From Virgibacillus indicus (GTDB lineage Bacteria; Bacillota; Bacilli; Bacillales; Amphibacillaceae), in assembly GCF_002266285.1 (NCBI RefSeq), contig NZ_NPMS01000011.1, forward strand, positions 30,209 through 94,208: a stretch of 64,000 nt of DNA. Reading direction: 5' to 3'. This document shows positions 45,197-54,488 of the stretch, piece by piece. The notes under the pieces are model-generated. The model was not told the origin of the DNA. It did not search any database and worked only from the letters and a program-made list of their open reading frames with translations. A program made the position numbers and the translations under genes. How positions within the stretch are numbered: the first letter of the stretch is position 1; every line of letters starts with the position of its first letter.

Positions 45197-45910
45197 TTGA
45201 CAAAGCGTTATTGGTGGGTAATTATAGCCTACATTATTATGCAGTTTTCGGGGATCCTCTTTGCACCTGTTTTAGCGGCAGTTTTTTCAATCTCTATCAA
45301 TGAAGCTGCAACCTACTGGACAATCATCAGCTTTATATTGGGACTTATTGCCGTTCTTATTTTAATGAAGCCGGACATGCAAAGGCCGATGCACCGGGAT
45401 GCATCTTCAATTGGCGGAATCGTGCTATGGTCCGTACTCGGATTGTTTATGGCATATTTTTCTCAAGGAATCGCGGCAATGATTGAAATTGAGCTGCTGG
45501 GAATAGATCCGGGGTCGGAAAATACGCAGCTGATCATGGATATCACAAGAGCCACTCCGTTATTTATGATTATCCCAATGTTCATCGCACCAATTCTGGA
45601 AGAGATTATCTTTAGAAAAATAATATTTGGCAGCTTGTATAAAAAAATGAATTTCTTTTTTGCGGCTTTATTGTCTTCTTTCATTTTCGGAATTATTCAT
45701 GGTGAACCGTTGCACATACTAATCTATGCTTCGATGGGATTTGTTTTCGCATTTCTATATGTGAAAACAAAACGGATCATTGTACCAATCATTGTCCATA
45801 TGGCCTTAAATTCACTTGTGGTCCTTGTTCAATATAATTTGTCACCGGAGGATCTAGAGCGAATGATGAAGCAATTAGAGGAAATGCAGATGATATTAAT
45901 TGGAGGATAA
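45197..45910 (+). CDS. ydiL: CPBP family intramembrane protease (YdiL-like)
   Basis: 237-residue membrane protein with about seven helices and the three CPBP/Abi motifs: EEIIFRK, FGIIHGEPLH and HMALN, whose Glu and His are catalytic in the family. TTG 45197 follows GAAGGAG. Divergent from groESL and followed by ydiK, the same neighbourhood as in B. subtilis. Confidence 0.88.
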   Translation: MTKRYWWVIIAYIIMQFSGILFAPVLAAVFSISINEAATYWTIISFILGLIAVLILMKPDMQRPMHRDASSIGGIVLWSVLGLFMAYFSQGIAAMIEIELLGIDPGSENTQLIMDITRATPLFMIIPMFIAPILEEIIFRKIIFGSLYKKMNFFFAALLSSFIFGIIHGEPLHILIYASMGFVFAFLYVKTKRIIVPIIVHMALNSLVVLVQYNLSPEDLERMMKQLEEMQMILIGG

Positions 45911-45913
45911 TTT

Positions 45914-46114
45914 ATGAGAACGTCGCCACTTACGATGGCCATAGTTTATTTTGTAATGGGAATATTTTTTGTCTATATCGCGGTATTAAGTGCTGATGAT
46001 ACAATCTGGAATCTGACGACCATTGTAATCGCATTATTTGCAACACTTGATTTCGGTGTCAGCATCCGGCTGTTTTCCATCCACTTTCGATTGAAAAAAA
46101 ATAAGAAGAAGTAG
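45914..46114 (+). CDS. ydiK: YdiK-like small membrane protein (DUF4305)
   Basis: 66 residues with two membrane helices (TMAIVYFVMGIFFVYIAVLS and TIVIALFATLDFGVSIRLF) and a basic tail. Starts three bases after ydiL. Matches YdiK by size, layout and neighbours. Function unknown. Confidence 0.8.
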   Translation: MRTSPLTMAIVYFVMGIFFVYIAVLSADDTIWNLTTIVIALFATLDFGVSIRLFSIHFRLKKNKKK

Positions 46115-46188
46115 CCTGTCAACAAACAGTGGCCGCTTCCCATCTCAGAATACTAATTTATATTATTAAAGCACGAGTAAAAATGTAA

Positions 46189-46222
46189 AACAAAACGCAC
46201 CGCGCCTTGCGGTGTATTTTGT
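46189..46222 (+). terminator. terminator of ydiLK
   Basis: AACAAAACGCACCGC and GCGGTGTATTTTGTT pair with one mismatch across a short loop. The following 258 bases, up to ydhD, show no gene. Confidence 0.7.
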
Positions 46223-46480
46223 TACCCGAAAATAAAAAAGAGGAACAAATAACTAGCACTGTTATAAAAGCAGCACGTAAAACTTTTACGAAATTACAAT
46301 TGGTTAACTACCCTGCCCCACATTAGAATTTAAGCTACTACTTCCACTTCTCTACTTAGTCGCTAGTTGTTTCATCTACTATAACAATAAGTAACAACTT
46401 ATTTTGAATTTAAATATATTGATTAGTAGCCTAACGAATTTGGATATTTACGGAATCCAATCATGAAAAGAGGAATTACA

Positions 46481-47743
46481 TTGTTTGTTTATACGGTTAA
46501 TCCCGGAGATTCTTTGTATACCATTGGTCAAAAATATGATATTCCAATGGAAACAATTCGACTTGTTAACGGCTTAGCTGAAACGAATATTGTTCCTGGT
46601 CAAGCATTACTGATTAATACTGACATATACACTGTTCAGCCAGGGGACAGTTATTATACGATTGCACAAAAGGCTTACGTTTCTTTAGACATGTTAATCG
46701 CGGCAAATCCCCAAATAAATCCAAACTTTTTACTGCCCGGAATGAAAATCTCCCTTCCTGAACTGCCAGATTACACCGCTTCTGCATTAAACTATTTCTA
46801 TGTAACCGGAACAAAAAGTGATCAGCTCTTAATTAACGATTTTGCTTTTTATACCACTTATTATCCATTTTTTGAATATCACTTTAATCCGGATGGTTCC
46901 CTTAGTTCATTAAACGATTTAACAGCTGTAGAATCAGCATGGAACAGTAATACAGCTCCATTAGCTACGATTACAAATTTGACCGCCTACGGTTTCAGTG
47001 CTGAATTAACAAGCCAAACGCTAAATAACTCCTCAACAAGACAAAATCTTATTGATAATATTTTCACCCTTGTGTCTCAAAAAGGATATGCTGGTGTAAA
47101 TATCGACTTTGAAGGAATGTTGGCAGAAGATCGTGATATCTTTTCTACTTTTTTAAGTGAATTAGGAGACCGGCTTCACGCTGCAGGATTATTACTGACA
47201 ATAGCAGTTCCACCAAAAACAGGTGAAAACATCCTTTGGTATATAGGTTATGACTATGGAGCTATTGGATCTGTAGTGGATTTTATGTTTATTATGGCCT
47301 ATGATTGGCACCATATGGCGAGTGAACCTGGTCCAGTAGCACCAATTAGTGCAGTGAGAAATACACTCAAGTTTGCATTGAAAAAAATGGATAGCAGTAA
47401 GGTAATCCTTGGTATCCCATTATACGGCTACAACTGGACACTGCCATATAATCCAGATGTTTCAGCAACTGCAATCTCCAATCAAGACGCAATTGATCTT
47501 GCAATGAAATACAATGCACCAATCAATTACTCGGAAGAAGATGAGACTCCTAATTTTTACTATGTCGATGAAGCTGGTCGAAATCATGTTGTCTGGTTTG
47601 AAGATAGCCGAAGTATTGCTGCAAAGATGCAGCTGGTACGTGAATATCAACTTCAAGGAATAGGAGCCTGGCAGATTGGTCTTGGCTTCACTCAGGGACC
47701 ATGGCTTTTAACTAAGTTTTTTAAAATCAGAAAGGTAACCTAA
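46481..47743 (+). CDS. ydhD: spore cortex-type glycosidase with two LysM domains (YdhD-like)
   Basis: 420-residue protein: LysM 1 (YTVNPGDSLYTIGQKYDI), LysM 2 (YTVQPGDSYYTIAQKAYV), then a glycoside hydrolase family 18 domain from about residue 100 with GVNIDFEGM (catalytic Glu), FIMAYDWHHMASEPGPVAPI and GIPLYGYNW. Strong resemblance to B. subtilis YdhD and its paralogues YaaH/SleL. TTG 46481 behind AGAGGAA gives MFVYTVNPGDS, the family N-terminus. Probably binds and cleaves spore peptidoglycan. Confidence 0.88.
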   Translation: MFVYTVNPGDSLYTIGQKYDIPMETIRLVNGLAETNIVPGQALLINTDIYTVQPGDSYYTIAQKAYVSLDMLIAANPQINPNFLLPGMKISLPELPDYTASALNYFYVTGTKSDQLLINDFAFYTTYYPFFEYHFNPDGSLSSLNDLTAVESAWNSNTAPLATITNLTAYGFSAELTSQTLNNSSTRQNLIDNIFTLVSQKGYAGVNIDFEGMLAEDRDIFSTFLSELGDRLHAAGLLLTIAVPPKTGENILWYIGYDYGAIGSVVDFMFIMAYDWHHMASEPGPVAPISAVRNTLKFALKKMDSSKVILGIPLYGYNWTLPYNPDVSATAISNQDAIDLAMKYNAPINYSEEDETPNFYYVDEAGRNHVVWFEDSRSIAAKMQLVREYQLQGIGAWQIGLGFTQGPWLLTKFFKIRKVT

Positions 47744-47884
47744 AACACATCTGCAGCAAGCCTCCTTCGCTTTGGAAGGAACATTATATCCTATCCATCC
47801 GGGCGGGGTAATTTGATTTTATTTTTTTAAAAACAGTAAGATGAGATTAACTGACTTCAAGAGTGATATACTTCTTCTTAATAT

Positions 47885-47926
47885 AAAAATGCTCCTATAT
47901 TATATATTCACATAGGAGCATTTTTA
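47885..47926. terminator. bidirectional terminator between ydhD and spx
   Basis: AAAAATGCTCCTAT and ATAGGAGCATTTTT form a 14-bp stem around a 13-base loop. Confidence 0.8.
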
Positions 47927-47941
47927 ATTAATTACATATAT

Positions 47942-48337
47942 TTAGTTAATCATCTTTTGAGCTTCGTGCAGATAAAATGTTCGAACAGATCGAGGCAGAA
48001 AGCTGCGAATCTCCTCCTCGTTATAGCCTACTTGCAAGCGTTTTTCATCAACCATGATAGGTCTTTTTAATATGCCTGGGTTTTTTTGGATAAAAAGATA
48101 CAATTCTTTTAAAGGTAATTGATCGATATCAACATTCACTTTTTGAAATACTTTTGAACGCTTTGATATAATCTCTTCCGTTCCATCTTCTGTTAAGCGC
48201 AATATTTCTTTTATTTCTCCTATTGATAATGGCTCAGAAAATATATTTCGTTCAATAAACGGAATTTCATTATCTTGAAACCATTGTTTGGCCTTTCTGC
48301 ATGATGTACAGCTAGGTGTTACATAAAGCGTTACCAC
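47942..48337 (-). CDS. spx: Spx family redox regulator
   Basis: 131-residue ArsC-fold protein that binds RNA polymerase alpha and reprogrammes transcription under disulfide and electrophile stress. The redox switch CTSC is at residues 10-13, RSKVFQ near 60 and the conserved [22 protein letters not shown] later. GTG start behind AGAGGTG. It borders a quinone-detoxification cluster, a typical Spx-type stress function. Confidence 0.88.
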   Translation of the reverse strand: MVTLYVTPSCTSCRKAKQWFQDNEIPFIERNIFSEPLSIGEIKEILRLTEDGTEEIISKRSKVFQKVNVDIDQLPLKELYLFIQKNPGILKRPIMVDEKRLQVGYNEEEIRSFLPRSVRTFYLHEAQKMIN

Positions 48338-48416
48338 AAAATCACCTCTAATACTTAAAAACTAGATAATTTACCATTGTTCTAATATGATGAATACCGG
48401 TTATTCTCCATCCATA

Positions 48417-49025
48417 CTATTTAGGTCTCTCTAAGGAGAATACATCCCCGATTCCAGCATAATTTGAACCTGCCAACCGGCTCATTGCACCAAGTTTCTC
48501 ATGATTTATTCTGCCATCTTCATAGATAGCTTCATCAATGTGAAATTTGACTATCTCTCCAATTAAAAGGTCGGTGCCAACTGAATTTTTTTTACCCAAT
48601 TGGACGGAATGCTTTAATGTGCATTCTAATCGAACCTTGGATTCTTTAATACCAGGAACAGATATTTTTTCACTCTCTGCCAGCGTTAAGCCGGCTAGTT
48701 CAATTTCACTTTCATCCGGCCTTAGTGATGCGGCTGTGATGTTGATCTTTTCTACGTTCTCTTCATCAACGATGTGGACAACGAATTCTTTCTTATCCAT
48801 AATATTTCGCGCCGTATCCTTTTGAATTCCATTTTTCCGTTGAGTAGAAATGGAAATCATTGGTGGGTTGGATGAAACAACATTGAAATAGCTAAATGGC
48901 GCTCCATTAATTGTTCCATCCTCGAAAGCACTTGTTACAAATGCTATCGGCCTTGGTACAATACTGCCGATAAGCAGTTTATAATTTTCACGTTCCGTAT
49001 TTTCGTTTGGGTTAAAGGAAAGCAA
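48417..49025 (-). CDS. flavin reductase-like protein
   Basis: 202-residue flavin-reductase/split-barrel protein: YKLLIGSIVPRPIAFVTS and NGAPFSYFNVVSSNPPMISIS, the FMN-binding core. TTG 49025 follows AAGGAGG. Twelve bases after the VOC dioxygenase gene, so likely one operon with it; may reduce flavin or quinones in the same stress response. Confidence 0.82.
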   Translation of the reverse strand: MLSFNPNENTERENYKLLIGSIVPRPIAFVTSAFEDGTINGAPFSYFNVVSSNPPMISISTQRKNGIQKDTARNIMDKKEFVVHIVDEENVEKINITAASLRPDESEIELAGLTLAESEKISVPGIKESKVRLECTLKHSVQLGKKNSVGTDLLIGEIVKFHIDEAIYEDGRINHEKLGAMSRLAGSNYAGIGDVFSLERPK

Positions 49026-49037
49026 TAAAAGTCCTCC

Positions 49038-49976
49038 TTATTTATCCAGATTTCTTATTTCAATTGGCGTCAAAGATCTGGTCAGTTGTTCGCGGTATTG
49101 TTCATACTGGCTAGGCAGCTTTAAGCCTTGCCCCATTGTTTCATAATATTCATCATGTGCGAATCCTGGTGGATCTGTTGCAATTTCAAAGAGTATTTCA
49201 CCATGTTCTCTGAAATAGATCGCATTAAAATAATTCCTGTCCTGAACTGGCGTTACGCCATAGCCTTGATCACTAACCGTTTTTTGCCACTCTAATTGAT
49301 CTTCGTCATCTTTTGCACGCCATGCAATATGATGAACAGTTCCAACCCCCATCTGACCTCTCCCGGTTGGAGTTCGTTTCAGGTCAATTACATTCCCGAT
49401 ATCACCATAGGATTTGAAACGGATCAAATCATCTTCTTCACCGACTTTTTCCAGACCCATCACTTCTTGAAGCGTTCCTCCGGTTTTCTCTGGATTCGTA
49501 GATAATAAAATTGCCCCGCCGAAGCCTTTAATGGCTACTTCAGGTGTTACATCGCCTTGGGTCCAACTATTCAATTCTCCTTCTTCCCGTTCCACAAGCT
49601 CTAGCTGCAAGCCGTGAACATCAGCGAATTCCAAATATGTTTCTCCAAATCGCTCCGTTTTTTGAAATTCAATATTAAATTTTGCTAATCTGTTTTCCCA
49701 GAATGTCATGGAACCAGCTGGAATTACATAGGTGGTAACCCCTACTTGGCCACCACCAATTTTCCCTTGATACGCGTTAGCCCATGGGAAGAAAGTAATA
49801 ATTGTACCCGGCTTTCCTCCATCATTGCCAAAGTAAAGATGATACGTGCCAGGATCATCAAAATTAATCGTTTTTTTAACGAGTCTTAATCCTAAAACCC
49901 CTGCATAAAAATCTGCGTTTTCCTGTGGATGTCCTACAATTGCTGTGATATGGTGAATTCCTTCTGTTCTTTTCAT
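49038..49976 (-). CDS. ring-cleaving dioxygenase, VOC/glyoxalase superfamily (MhqO-like)
   Basis: 312-residue extradiol-type enzyme with two VOC halves. Candidate metal ligands are the His in GIHHITAIVGH, the second-half HHIAWRAKDDE and Glu in ILFEIATDPPGF. Proteins of this type (MhqA, MhqE, MhqO in B. subtilis) cleave hydroquinone or catechol adducts. ATG 49976; the preceding AT-rich DNA holds the palindrome at 50061. Confidence 0.85.
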   Translation of the reverse strand: MKRTEGIHHITAIVGHPQENADFYAGVLGLRLVKKTINFDDPGTYHLYFGNDGGKPGTIITFFPWANAYQGKIGGGQVGVTTYVIPAGSMTFWENRLAKFNIEFQKTERFGETYLEFADVHGLQLELVEREEGELNSWTQGDVTPEVAIKGFGGAILLSTNPEKTGGTLQEVMGLEKVGEEDDLIRFKSYGDIGNVIDLKRTPTGRGQMGVGTVHHIAWRAKDDEDQLEWQKTVSDQGYGVTPVQDRNYFNAIYFREHGEILFEIATDPPGFAHDEYYETMGQGLKLPSQYEQYREQLTRSLTPIEIRNLDK

Positions 49977-50060
49977 TTATAATTTCTCCTTTTTATTAAT
50001 ACTTTTTTTTACCTTTGGTTTTATAAAAATATTTTTAATTAATTTATTATGAATTAATTT

Positions 50061-50076
50061 ATATTTAATTAAATAT
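50061..50076. promoter_or_regulatory. 16-bp palindrome upstream of the VOC dioxygenase gene
   Basis: ATATTTAATTAAATAT is perfectly palindromic; a one-mismatch copy is at 52643-52658 upstream of the MarR gene. Candidate shared operator. Confidence 0.4.
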
Positions 50077-50244
50077 ATTATCGCATTGTATTTCTATCTT
50101 GTCAATAATTTATTTTTAATTAAGAATATCCATCAACATTTTATTTACAGAACTTTCAAAAACTAAAAAAGATGAGGCTGTCCCAAAATATTTTCAATTT
50201 TAAAAGCCTCCTAACATGTAATTATTAAAGACTTTCCCAAAATT

Positions 50245-50275
50245 AAAGAGCCAATCGGCAACCGATTGACTCTTT
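50245..50275 (-). terminator. terminator of the WrbA-like gene
   Basis: AAAGAGCCAATCGG pairs with CCGATTGACTCTTT (one mismatch), loop of three, T-rich on the minus strand. Confidence 0.75.
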
Positions 50276-50292
50276 ATATATTTGGAATATAT

Positions 50293-50904
50293 TTATTGAT
50301 TACCTTTTTTAACCCATTCCGCAACTGTAATTGTACGCTTAGTTTGATGTATTACAGCATCTTTAACATCCTCAATCATGTTACCATCTTGTCCGACTGT
50401 TACACTTGTTCCATATGGGTTTCCGCCTGCACCAAATAATACCGGATCCGTATAACCAGGAGCAGCAATGATAGCTCCCCAGTGCATCATAGAAGTGTAA
50501 AGAGATAATATCGTTGCTTCTTGACCACCATGTGGATTTTGTGCTGATGTCATCGCACTTACAACTTTATTTACAGTCTTGCCACTTGCCCAAAGCCCGC
50601 CTTGAATGTCTAGGAACTGTTTCATTTGAGATGCCATAACACCAAATCGTGTTGGAACACTGAAGATAATAGCGTCTGCCCATTCAAGGTCATCTGATGT
50701 TGCTACTGGAACGTCTTTAGTTGCTTCGACAGTTGCTTTCCATGCTTCATTTCCTTCGATAACAGATTCAGGAGCTAATTCTTGTACTTTTAATACTTTC
50801 ACTTCAGCACCTGCTTCTTTCGCACCTTCTTCAGCCCATTTTGCTAATTGAAAATTTGTTCCGCCCATACTGTAAAATACCACTGCTATTTTAACGTTTG
50901 ACAT
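50293..50904 (-). CDS. NAD(P)H:quinone oxidoreductase, WrbA-like flavodoxin
   Basis: 203-residue flavodoxin-fold protein: IAVVFYSMGGTNFQLAKWAEEGA (FMN phosphate loop), PTRFGVMASQMKQFLD and AQNPHGGQEATILSLYTSMMHWG are WrbA hallmarks. Two-electron quinone reduction avoids semiquinone radicals. It sits between two ring-cleaving dioxygenase genes, fitting a quinone-stress role. Confidence 0.9.
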   Translation of the reverse strand: MSNVKIAVVFYSMGGTNFQLAKWAEEGAKEAGAEVKVLKVQELAPESVIEGNEAWKATVEATKDVPVATSDDLEWADAIIFSVPTRFGVMASQMKQFLDIQGGLWASGKTVNKVVSAMTSAQNPHGGQEATILSLYTSMMHWGAIIAAPGYTDPVLFGAGGNPYGTSVTVGQDGNMIEDVKDAVIHQTKRTITVAEWVKKGNQ

Positions 50905-51123
50905 ATTTTCCCATCTCCTTTAATTTACCAAATAACTTGTTTAGAATTCCCATAAACTGCACTTTTTTTAGCAGAGAAAATCGGACACCTTTTGGTAGTT
51001 TGCTTCAATTACATTTTCTGTTTACATGAAATTATGTTATCCAACCAAACGATAAAGTATTCAAATATCTTCATTGACTAATCCTTGTAAATAGCTTTTT
51101 GATTTAATATTTTTCCATTATCT

Positions 51124-52065
51124 CTACTCTTCAATAGGGGAGAGTTTTGCTTCAATTTCCGCTCGACGTTCCTCCAAAAATGGTGGTAAATCAAGTTTTT
51201 CTCCTAAATGTTCCTCTTCCCCATCAATTGTAAATCCTGGACCATCTGTTGCAATTTCAAAAAGAATCCCGTTTGATTCACGGAAATACAAACTCTTAAA
51301 GTAGAAACGATCGACAATCCCTGAGGAATGGAAGCCTCTTTGTTTCACTTGTTCTTCCCAAAACTCGAGCTCAGCTTCATTTTTCACACGAATCGCTAAA
51401 TGATGAATACTGCCACGACCTGGTTTTTCAGAAGGACCGTCCAAATATTTCACGACGATTTCTCCAAAAACCTCTCCTTTGATAGACTGAAAAATTGCTT
51501 CTTTATCATTTCGGCTGACCTCTGTATAACCAAACATATCTGTAAGTGTGCTCGCAATTTTATCAAGTCTGCGCACCGTTATTTCCACAGAACCCATTCC
51601 CTGAATCTGATGCCCGGCCGGAACCTCAGATTTTTCCCATGTTTTCCAGTGTTTTACTTTTTCTCCGTTTGAAACAAGGAGCACCAAACGAAGACCTTCG
51701 GGATCCTCAAATTTCAAGGCAGGACGATTGGCATAAGTTGTAATCTCATCATGATCCACTCCATACTCCTCAAATCGTTCTTTCCAATATTGCAGACTGT
51801 CCTCTGAGGGAACGAGTAATCCAATTCTAGTAATTGCATTTGTGCCACGATAGGTGTTTCCTGCTCGGGGAATTTCAAAAAATGATAATTCAGTACCTGG
51901 GCTTCCTGTTTTATCACCGTAAAATAAGTGATACATCGACGGATCATCTTGGTTCACCGTCATTTTCACACGACGTAAACCAAGCACTTGTTTGTAAAAG
52001 TGATTATTTTTACTCGCGTTTTTTGTAATCATTGAAATGTGATGATGTCCATTAATTTTATACAT
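51124..52065 (-). CDS. ring-cleaving dioxygenase, VOC superfamily (second copy)
   Basis: 313-residue paralogue of the 49038-49976 protein: INGHHHISMITKNASKNNHFY, HHLAIRVKNEAELEFWEEQ and ILFEIATDGPGFTID. The metal ligands His, His and Glu are at matching places. ATG 52065 behind ATGGAGGAA. It is directly downstream of the MarR gene with 76 bases between, in which ACTTTACTAGTCAA lies. Confidence 0.85.
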   Translation of the reverse strand: MYKINGHHHISMITKNASKNNHFYKQVLGLRRVKMTVNQDDPSMYHLFYGDKTGSPGTELSFFEIPRAGNTYRGTNAITRIGLLVPSEDSLQYWKERFEEYGVDHDEITTYANRPALKFEDPEGLRLVLLVSNGEKVKHWKTWEKSEVPAGHQIQGMGSVEITVRRLDKIASTLTDMFGYTEVSRNDKEAIFQSIKGEVFGEIVVKYLDGPSEKPGRGSIHHLAIRVKNEAELEFWEEQVKQRGFHSSGIVDRFYFKSLYFRESNGILFEIATDGPGFTIDGEEEHLGEKLDLPPFLEERRAEIEAKLSPIEE

Positions 52066-52084
52066 AGATTATTCCTCCATTTTA

Positions 52085-52098
52085 ACTTTACTAGTCAA
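52085..52098. promoter_or_regulatory. candidate MarR operator upstream of the dioxygenase gene
   Basis: ACTTTACTAGTCAA matches 12 of 14 bases with ACTTTACCACTCAA at 52607-52620; extended to ACTTTACTAGTCAAGT it is a near-palindrome centred on ACTAGT. Confidence 0.45.
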
Positions 52099-52141
52099 GT
52101 GATAATTAAAAAAATAGCATTTAGCACAAATAATAGGGTTC

Positions 52142-52579
52142 TTAATTTTTCAATTCATTTTCGGTATATTTTTGTAGCTTTGTCATGAGTTTGTATAATG
52201 ATTTTTGCTCATCCTCTGTTAAGCACTCATTGAGAATAGACGTTTGAAAGGTAAGCTGGTGTTCAAAAACTTCATGCATTTTTTCTTCCCCTTTTGAAGT
52301 AAGGGTAATCCATTTAGTTTTCCAATCCTGCTTGCGCTGTATATACTCCTCTTGCTCAAGTCGAGTGAGCATACGTGAAATCCCGCCTTCTGACACGGTT
52401 ACTTTAGTAGCCAGCTGACTTTGCATTAGAGGCTGATAAGTAGAAACTTGATTTAATACATCAAACTGGGCAGCTGTGATACCAAACTGTCTTAAGAATT
52501 CATTCGATAATAAATTACTTTGATGTGTAAAACGAGCAATACTCAACCAGATTAGTGAACCAAGTGTACTTTTTCTCAA
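52142..52579 (-). CDS. MarR family regulator of the quinone-stress cluster
   Basis: 145-residue winged-helix protein: [50 protein letters not shown] covers helices to wing. TTG 52579 follows GGAAGTGA. Likely represses itself and the neighbouring dioxygenase and quinone-reductase genes, similar to MhqR in B. subtilis. No conserved redox cysteine is obvious, except one near the C-terminus (NECLTEDE). Confidence 0.85.
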   Translation of the reverse strand: MRKSTLGSLIWLSIARFTHQSNLLSNEFLRQFGITAAQFDVLNQVSTYQPLMQSQLATKVTVSEGGISRMLTRLEQEEYIQRKQDWKTKWITLTSKGEEKMHEVFEHQLTFQTSILNECLTEDEQKSLYKLMTKLQKYTENELKN

Positions 52580-52606
52580 TGTGACTCACTTCCTTTCATT
52601 ACTATC

Positions 52607-52620
52607 ACTTTACCACTCAA
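52607..52620. promoter_or_regulatory. candidate MarR operator upstream of its own gene
   Basis: ACTTTACCACTCAA, 12 of 14 identical with the site at 52085-52098; it overlaps the probable promoter. A near copy of the AT palindrome of 50061 lies at 52643-52658. Confidence 0.4.
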
Positions 52621-52734
52621 TTGATTAAAACACAAGAAAAGTATATTTAATTAAAGATATTTTTTGTATCTCAGTATCGTTAATTTTAGTGCATTTATTA
52701 ACAATCCATTAATATTTCTGTATCAAACAACTAC

Positions 52735-52775
52735 AAAAAACCCAACTTTTCTTCTTTTATGAAGGAAGTTGGGTT
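52735..52775 (-). terminator. terminator downstream of the acidic lipoprotein gene
   Basis: AACCCAACTT and AAGTTGGGTT form a 10-bp stem; on the minus strand a T run follows. Confidence 0.7.
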
Positions 52776-52879
52776 GTGAAGTTAGGTGTGCAAAATAGCA
52801 CTTATAATAGACGCTAAGCACTTAGGTGGGCTCTACATCCTTTAGCTCCCGCTTATTTACCTGGTGATTAGTAGCTTAC

Positions 52880-52951
52880 TTATCAGCGGCAATCGATCCG
52901 TTATCAGCGCTATTGCTGCTTTTTTCAGCGGGTATCAATAATTTATCAGCG
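52880..52951. repeat. array of TTATCAGCG motifs
   Basis: TTATCAGCG occurs at 52880-52888, 52901-52909 and 52943-52951, with TTTTCAGCG at 52922-52930, in the gap between the MarR gene and the lipoprotein gene. Spacing of starts is about 21 bases. Function unknown; compare the TCGCGCGA array at 7569-7685. Confidence 0.65.
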
Positions 52952-53011
52952 AACCCATTGTACTGCGGTTTTATGATCAACATTATTTCGGAAAAACTTT
53001 TCCTGAATTAA

Positions 53012-54031
53012 TTAGTTAACACCTTTTAAATTCTCCAGCCATCCTTCTTTATCTTCAATAGTCTGCTCCATTGTTGTATATCGTACAACGTAGAGGTCGT
53101 TGTCTTTTACAAATACACGTGCAACCTCTTCCTGGTCCAGTTGTGCCTCATCCTCTGTTACGGCAAATTCGTAAATGCCTTCCTGTTCGGATTCCTCTAT
53201 TCGGTTAAAGTCAAGGTTCCCTGTAATGATTTGGCTCAAATTTGCTTCCATTGTATCGATGAAGTTTGTTATGCCAACTGTCTCATTGCCATTTTCATAG
53301 TAATGGAGGGTTAATAATTCGGAATAATTTTCAAAGTTTTCTCCTGCCACCAGGAATTCTGCTATCGCTTCACCCTCGGCTTCCTGATAGTTTCCCAACA
53401 CCCATTTGTCGCCATCAAACGGCATTTCGAGCTCCAGTAAAAGTTCAGCATACTGCCCTTCCATTACTGCTTCACCTTCTGCGGCACCAGCTTCGATCTC
53501 TTCACCATTTTCATCAAGGGCAATGGTTTCTAAAACCTCTGTATCATAAATTTTCCAAATGCCATCCTCTGGTTTTAATACATGAACACCTTTTACCTGA
53601 TTGTTCTGATACTCAGGGCCATCTACTTTCATAGATACTTGTGTATAGGCAACCCTTGCTTCTTCCTCTGATTTTTCTTCTACCGCTAAATCTGATAATT
53701 GCATATCAAGCGTATAATTTGCTAGTATATTGAGGTTTTCCTCCGTTCCTTCATAAGCAGGTGATTCACTATGTATGGTCTCCATATGTGCATCAGTGTC
53801 CTGATCTACTATTGTTTGAATATTTGTTTCCAGTAAACTGAATAACTCCTCGTCCTCAGGGATAGCACTTTCCTCTTCCTCTGCGGCATCTTCCTCTTCA
53901 TTTGCTGTATCATCTGTTTCTTCCGTTGCTTCTGCATCATTTTCCGCTTCACTGCTGGTATCATCCGAGCAGGCTGCAGCAAAAAGAGTCAGCAGCAGTA
54001 AAATAATAAGTGCATAAAATTTCTTTGACAT
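53012..54031 (-). CDS. acidic lipoprotein of unknown function
   Basis: 339-residue lipoprotein: signal ALIILLLLTLFAAAC (Cys about residue 21), then about 40 residues made mostly of Glu, Asp, Ala and Thr, then a soluble domain with YTQVSMKVDGPEY and GVHVLKPEDGIWKIYDTEVL, which looks like an NTF2-like fold. ATG 54031 behind AGGAGGAG. The acidic linker suits a salt-adapted cell. Family not identified. Confidence 0.7.
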   Translation of the reverse strand: MSKKFYALIILLLLTLFAAACSDDTSSEAENDAEATEETDDTANEEEDAAEEEESAIPEDEELFSLLETNIQTIVDQDTDAHMETIHSESPAYEGTEENLNILANYTLDMQLSDLAVEEKSEEEARVAYTQVSMKVDGPEYQNNQVKGVHVLKPEDGIWKIYDTEVLETIALDENGEEIEAGAAEGEAVMEGQYAELLLELEMPFDGDKWVLGNYQEAEGEAIAEFLVAGENFENYSELLTLHYYENGNETVGITNFIDTMEANLSQIITGNLDFNRIEESEQEGIYEFAVTEDEAQLDQEEVARVFVKDNDLYVVRYTTMEQTIEDKEGWLENLKGVN

Positions 54032-54237
54032 GAATTTCTCCTCCTGTTTGTAAAAAATTTCATATTTATGGAAAATAAAAACAATATAGCTATCATAACG
54101 TACCGCCATGCGCAAAGACAGATGCCATCCTGCCCAAATAACGAAACAATATATGGTTCTTACTATCCATAATTACATTTCCAAAACTATATACCCATAA
54201 TTGCTGAAAATCATGTCTGCCAAAGCTTAAAGATCAA

Positions 54238-54380
54238 AGGCGGAAGCGCCCGTTTAGCGACGTACGAACTGGACTGAGCCGCAGGAGATAAAGGAAACAC
54301 GACGAACGTAGGGAGTCGATGTTGACTTATCGTACGGAGGTGAGGGAAGTTCGCTAGTCGCTGGGCGCTGGAGCCGGACG
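54238..54380. repeat. GC-rich structured intergenic repeat
   Basis: Begins AGGCGGAAGCGCCCGTTTAG and ends near GGGCGCTGGAGCCGGACG. Nested arms pair: AGCGCCC/GGGCGCT, AGCGAC/GTCGCT, GAAC/GTTC, making a long cruciform with an internal region. Base composition differs sharply from the AT-rich flanks. Elements of this look recur in Bacillaceae genomes (recalled, not checked). No ORF. The rest of the 54032-54488 gap is featureless except a DnaA-box-like TTATCCACA near 54407. Confidence 0.65.
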
Positions 54381-54488
54381 TGGCCGATTCGGTTGTTTAT
54401 TTATCCACAGGTCAAATTTTTATAATTTCATATGTAATAAAAATAAGCCTATTGAACTAGTTTGTTCGACAGGCTTTCATAAAATATT

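Noticed and set aside
52880..52951. CRISPR-like array
   Set aside because: Nine-base units with about 12-base gaps and no cas genes; too short for CRISPR.
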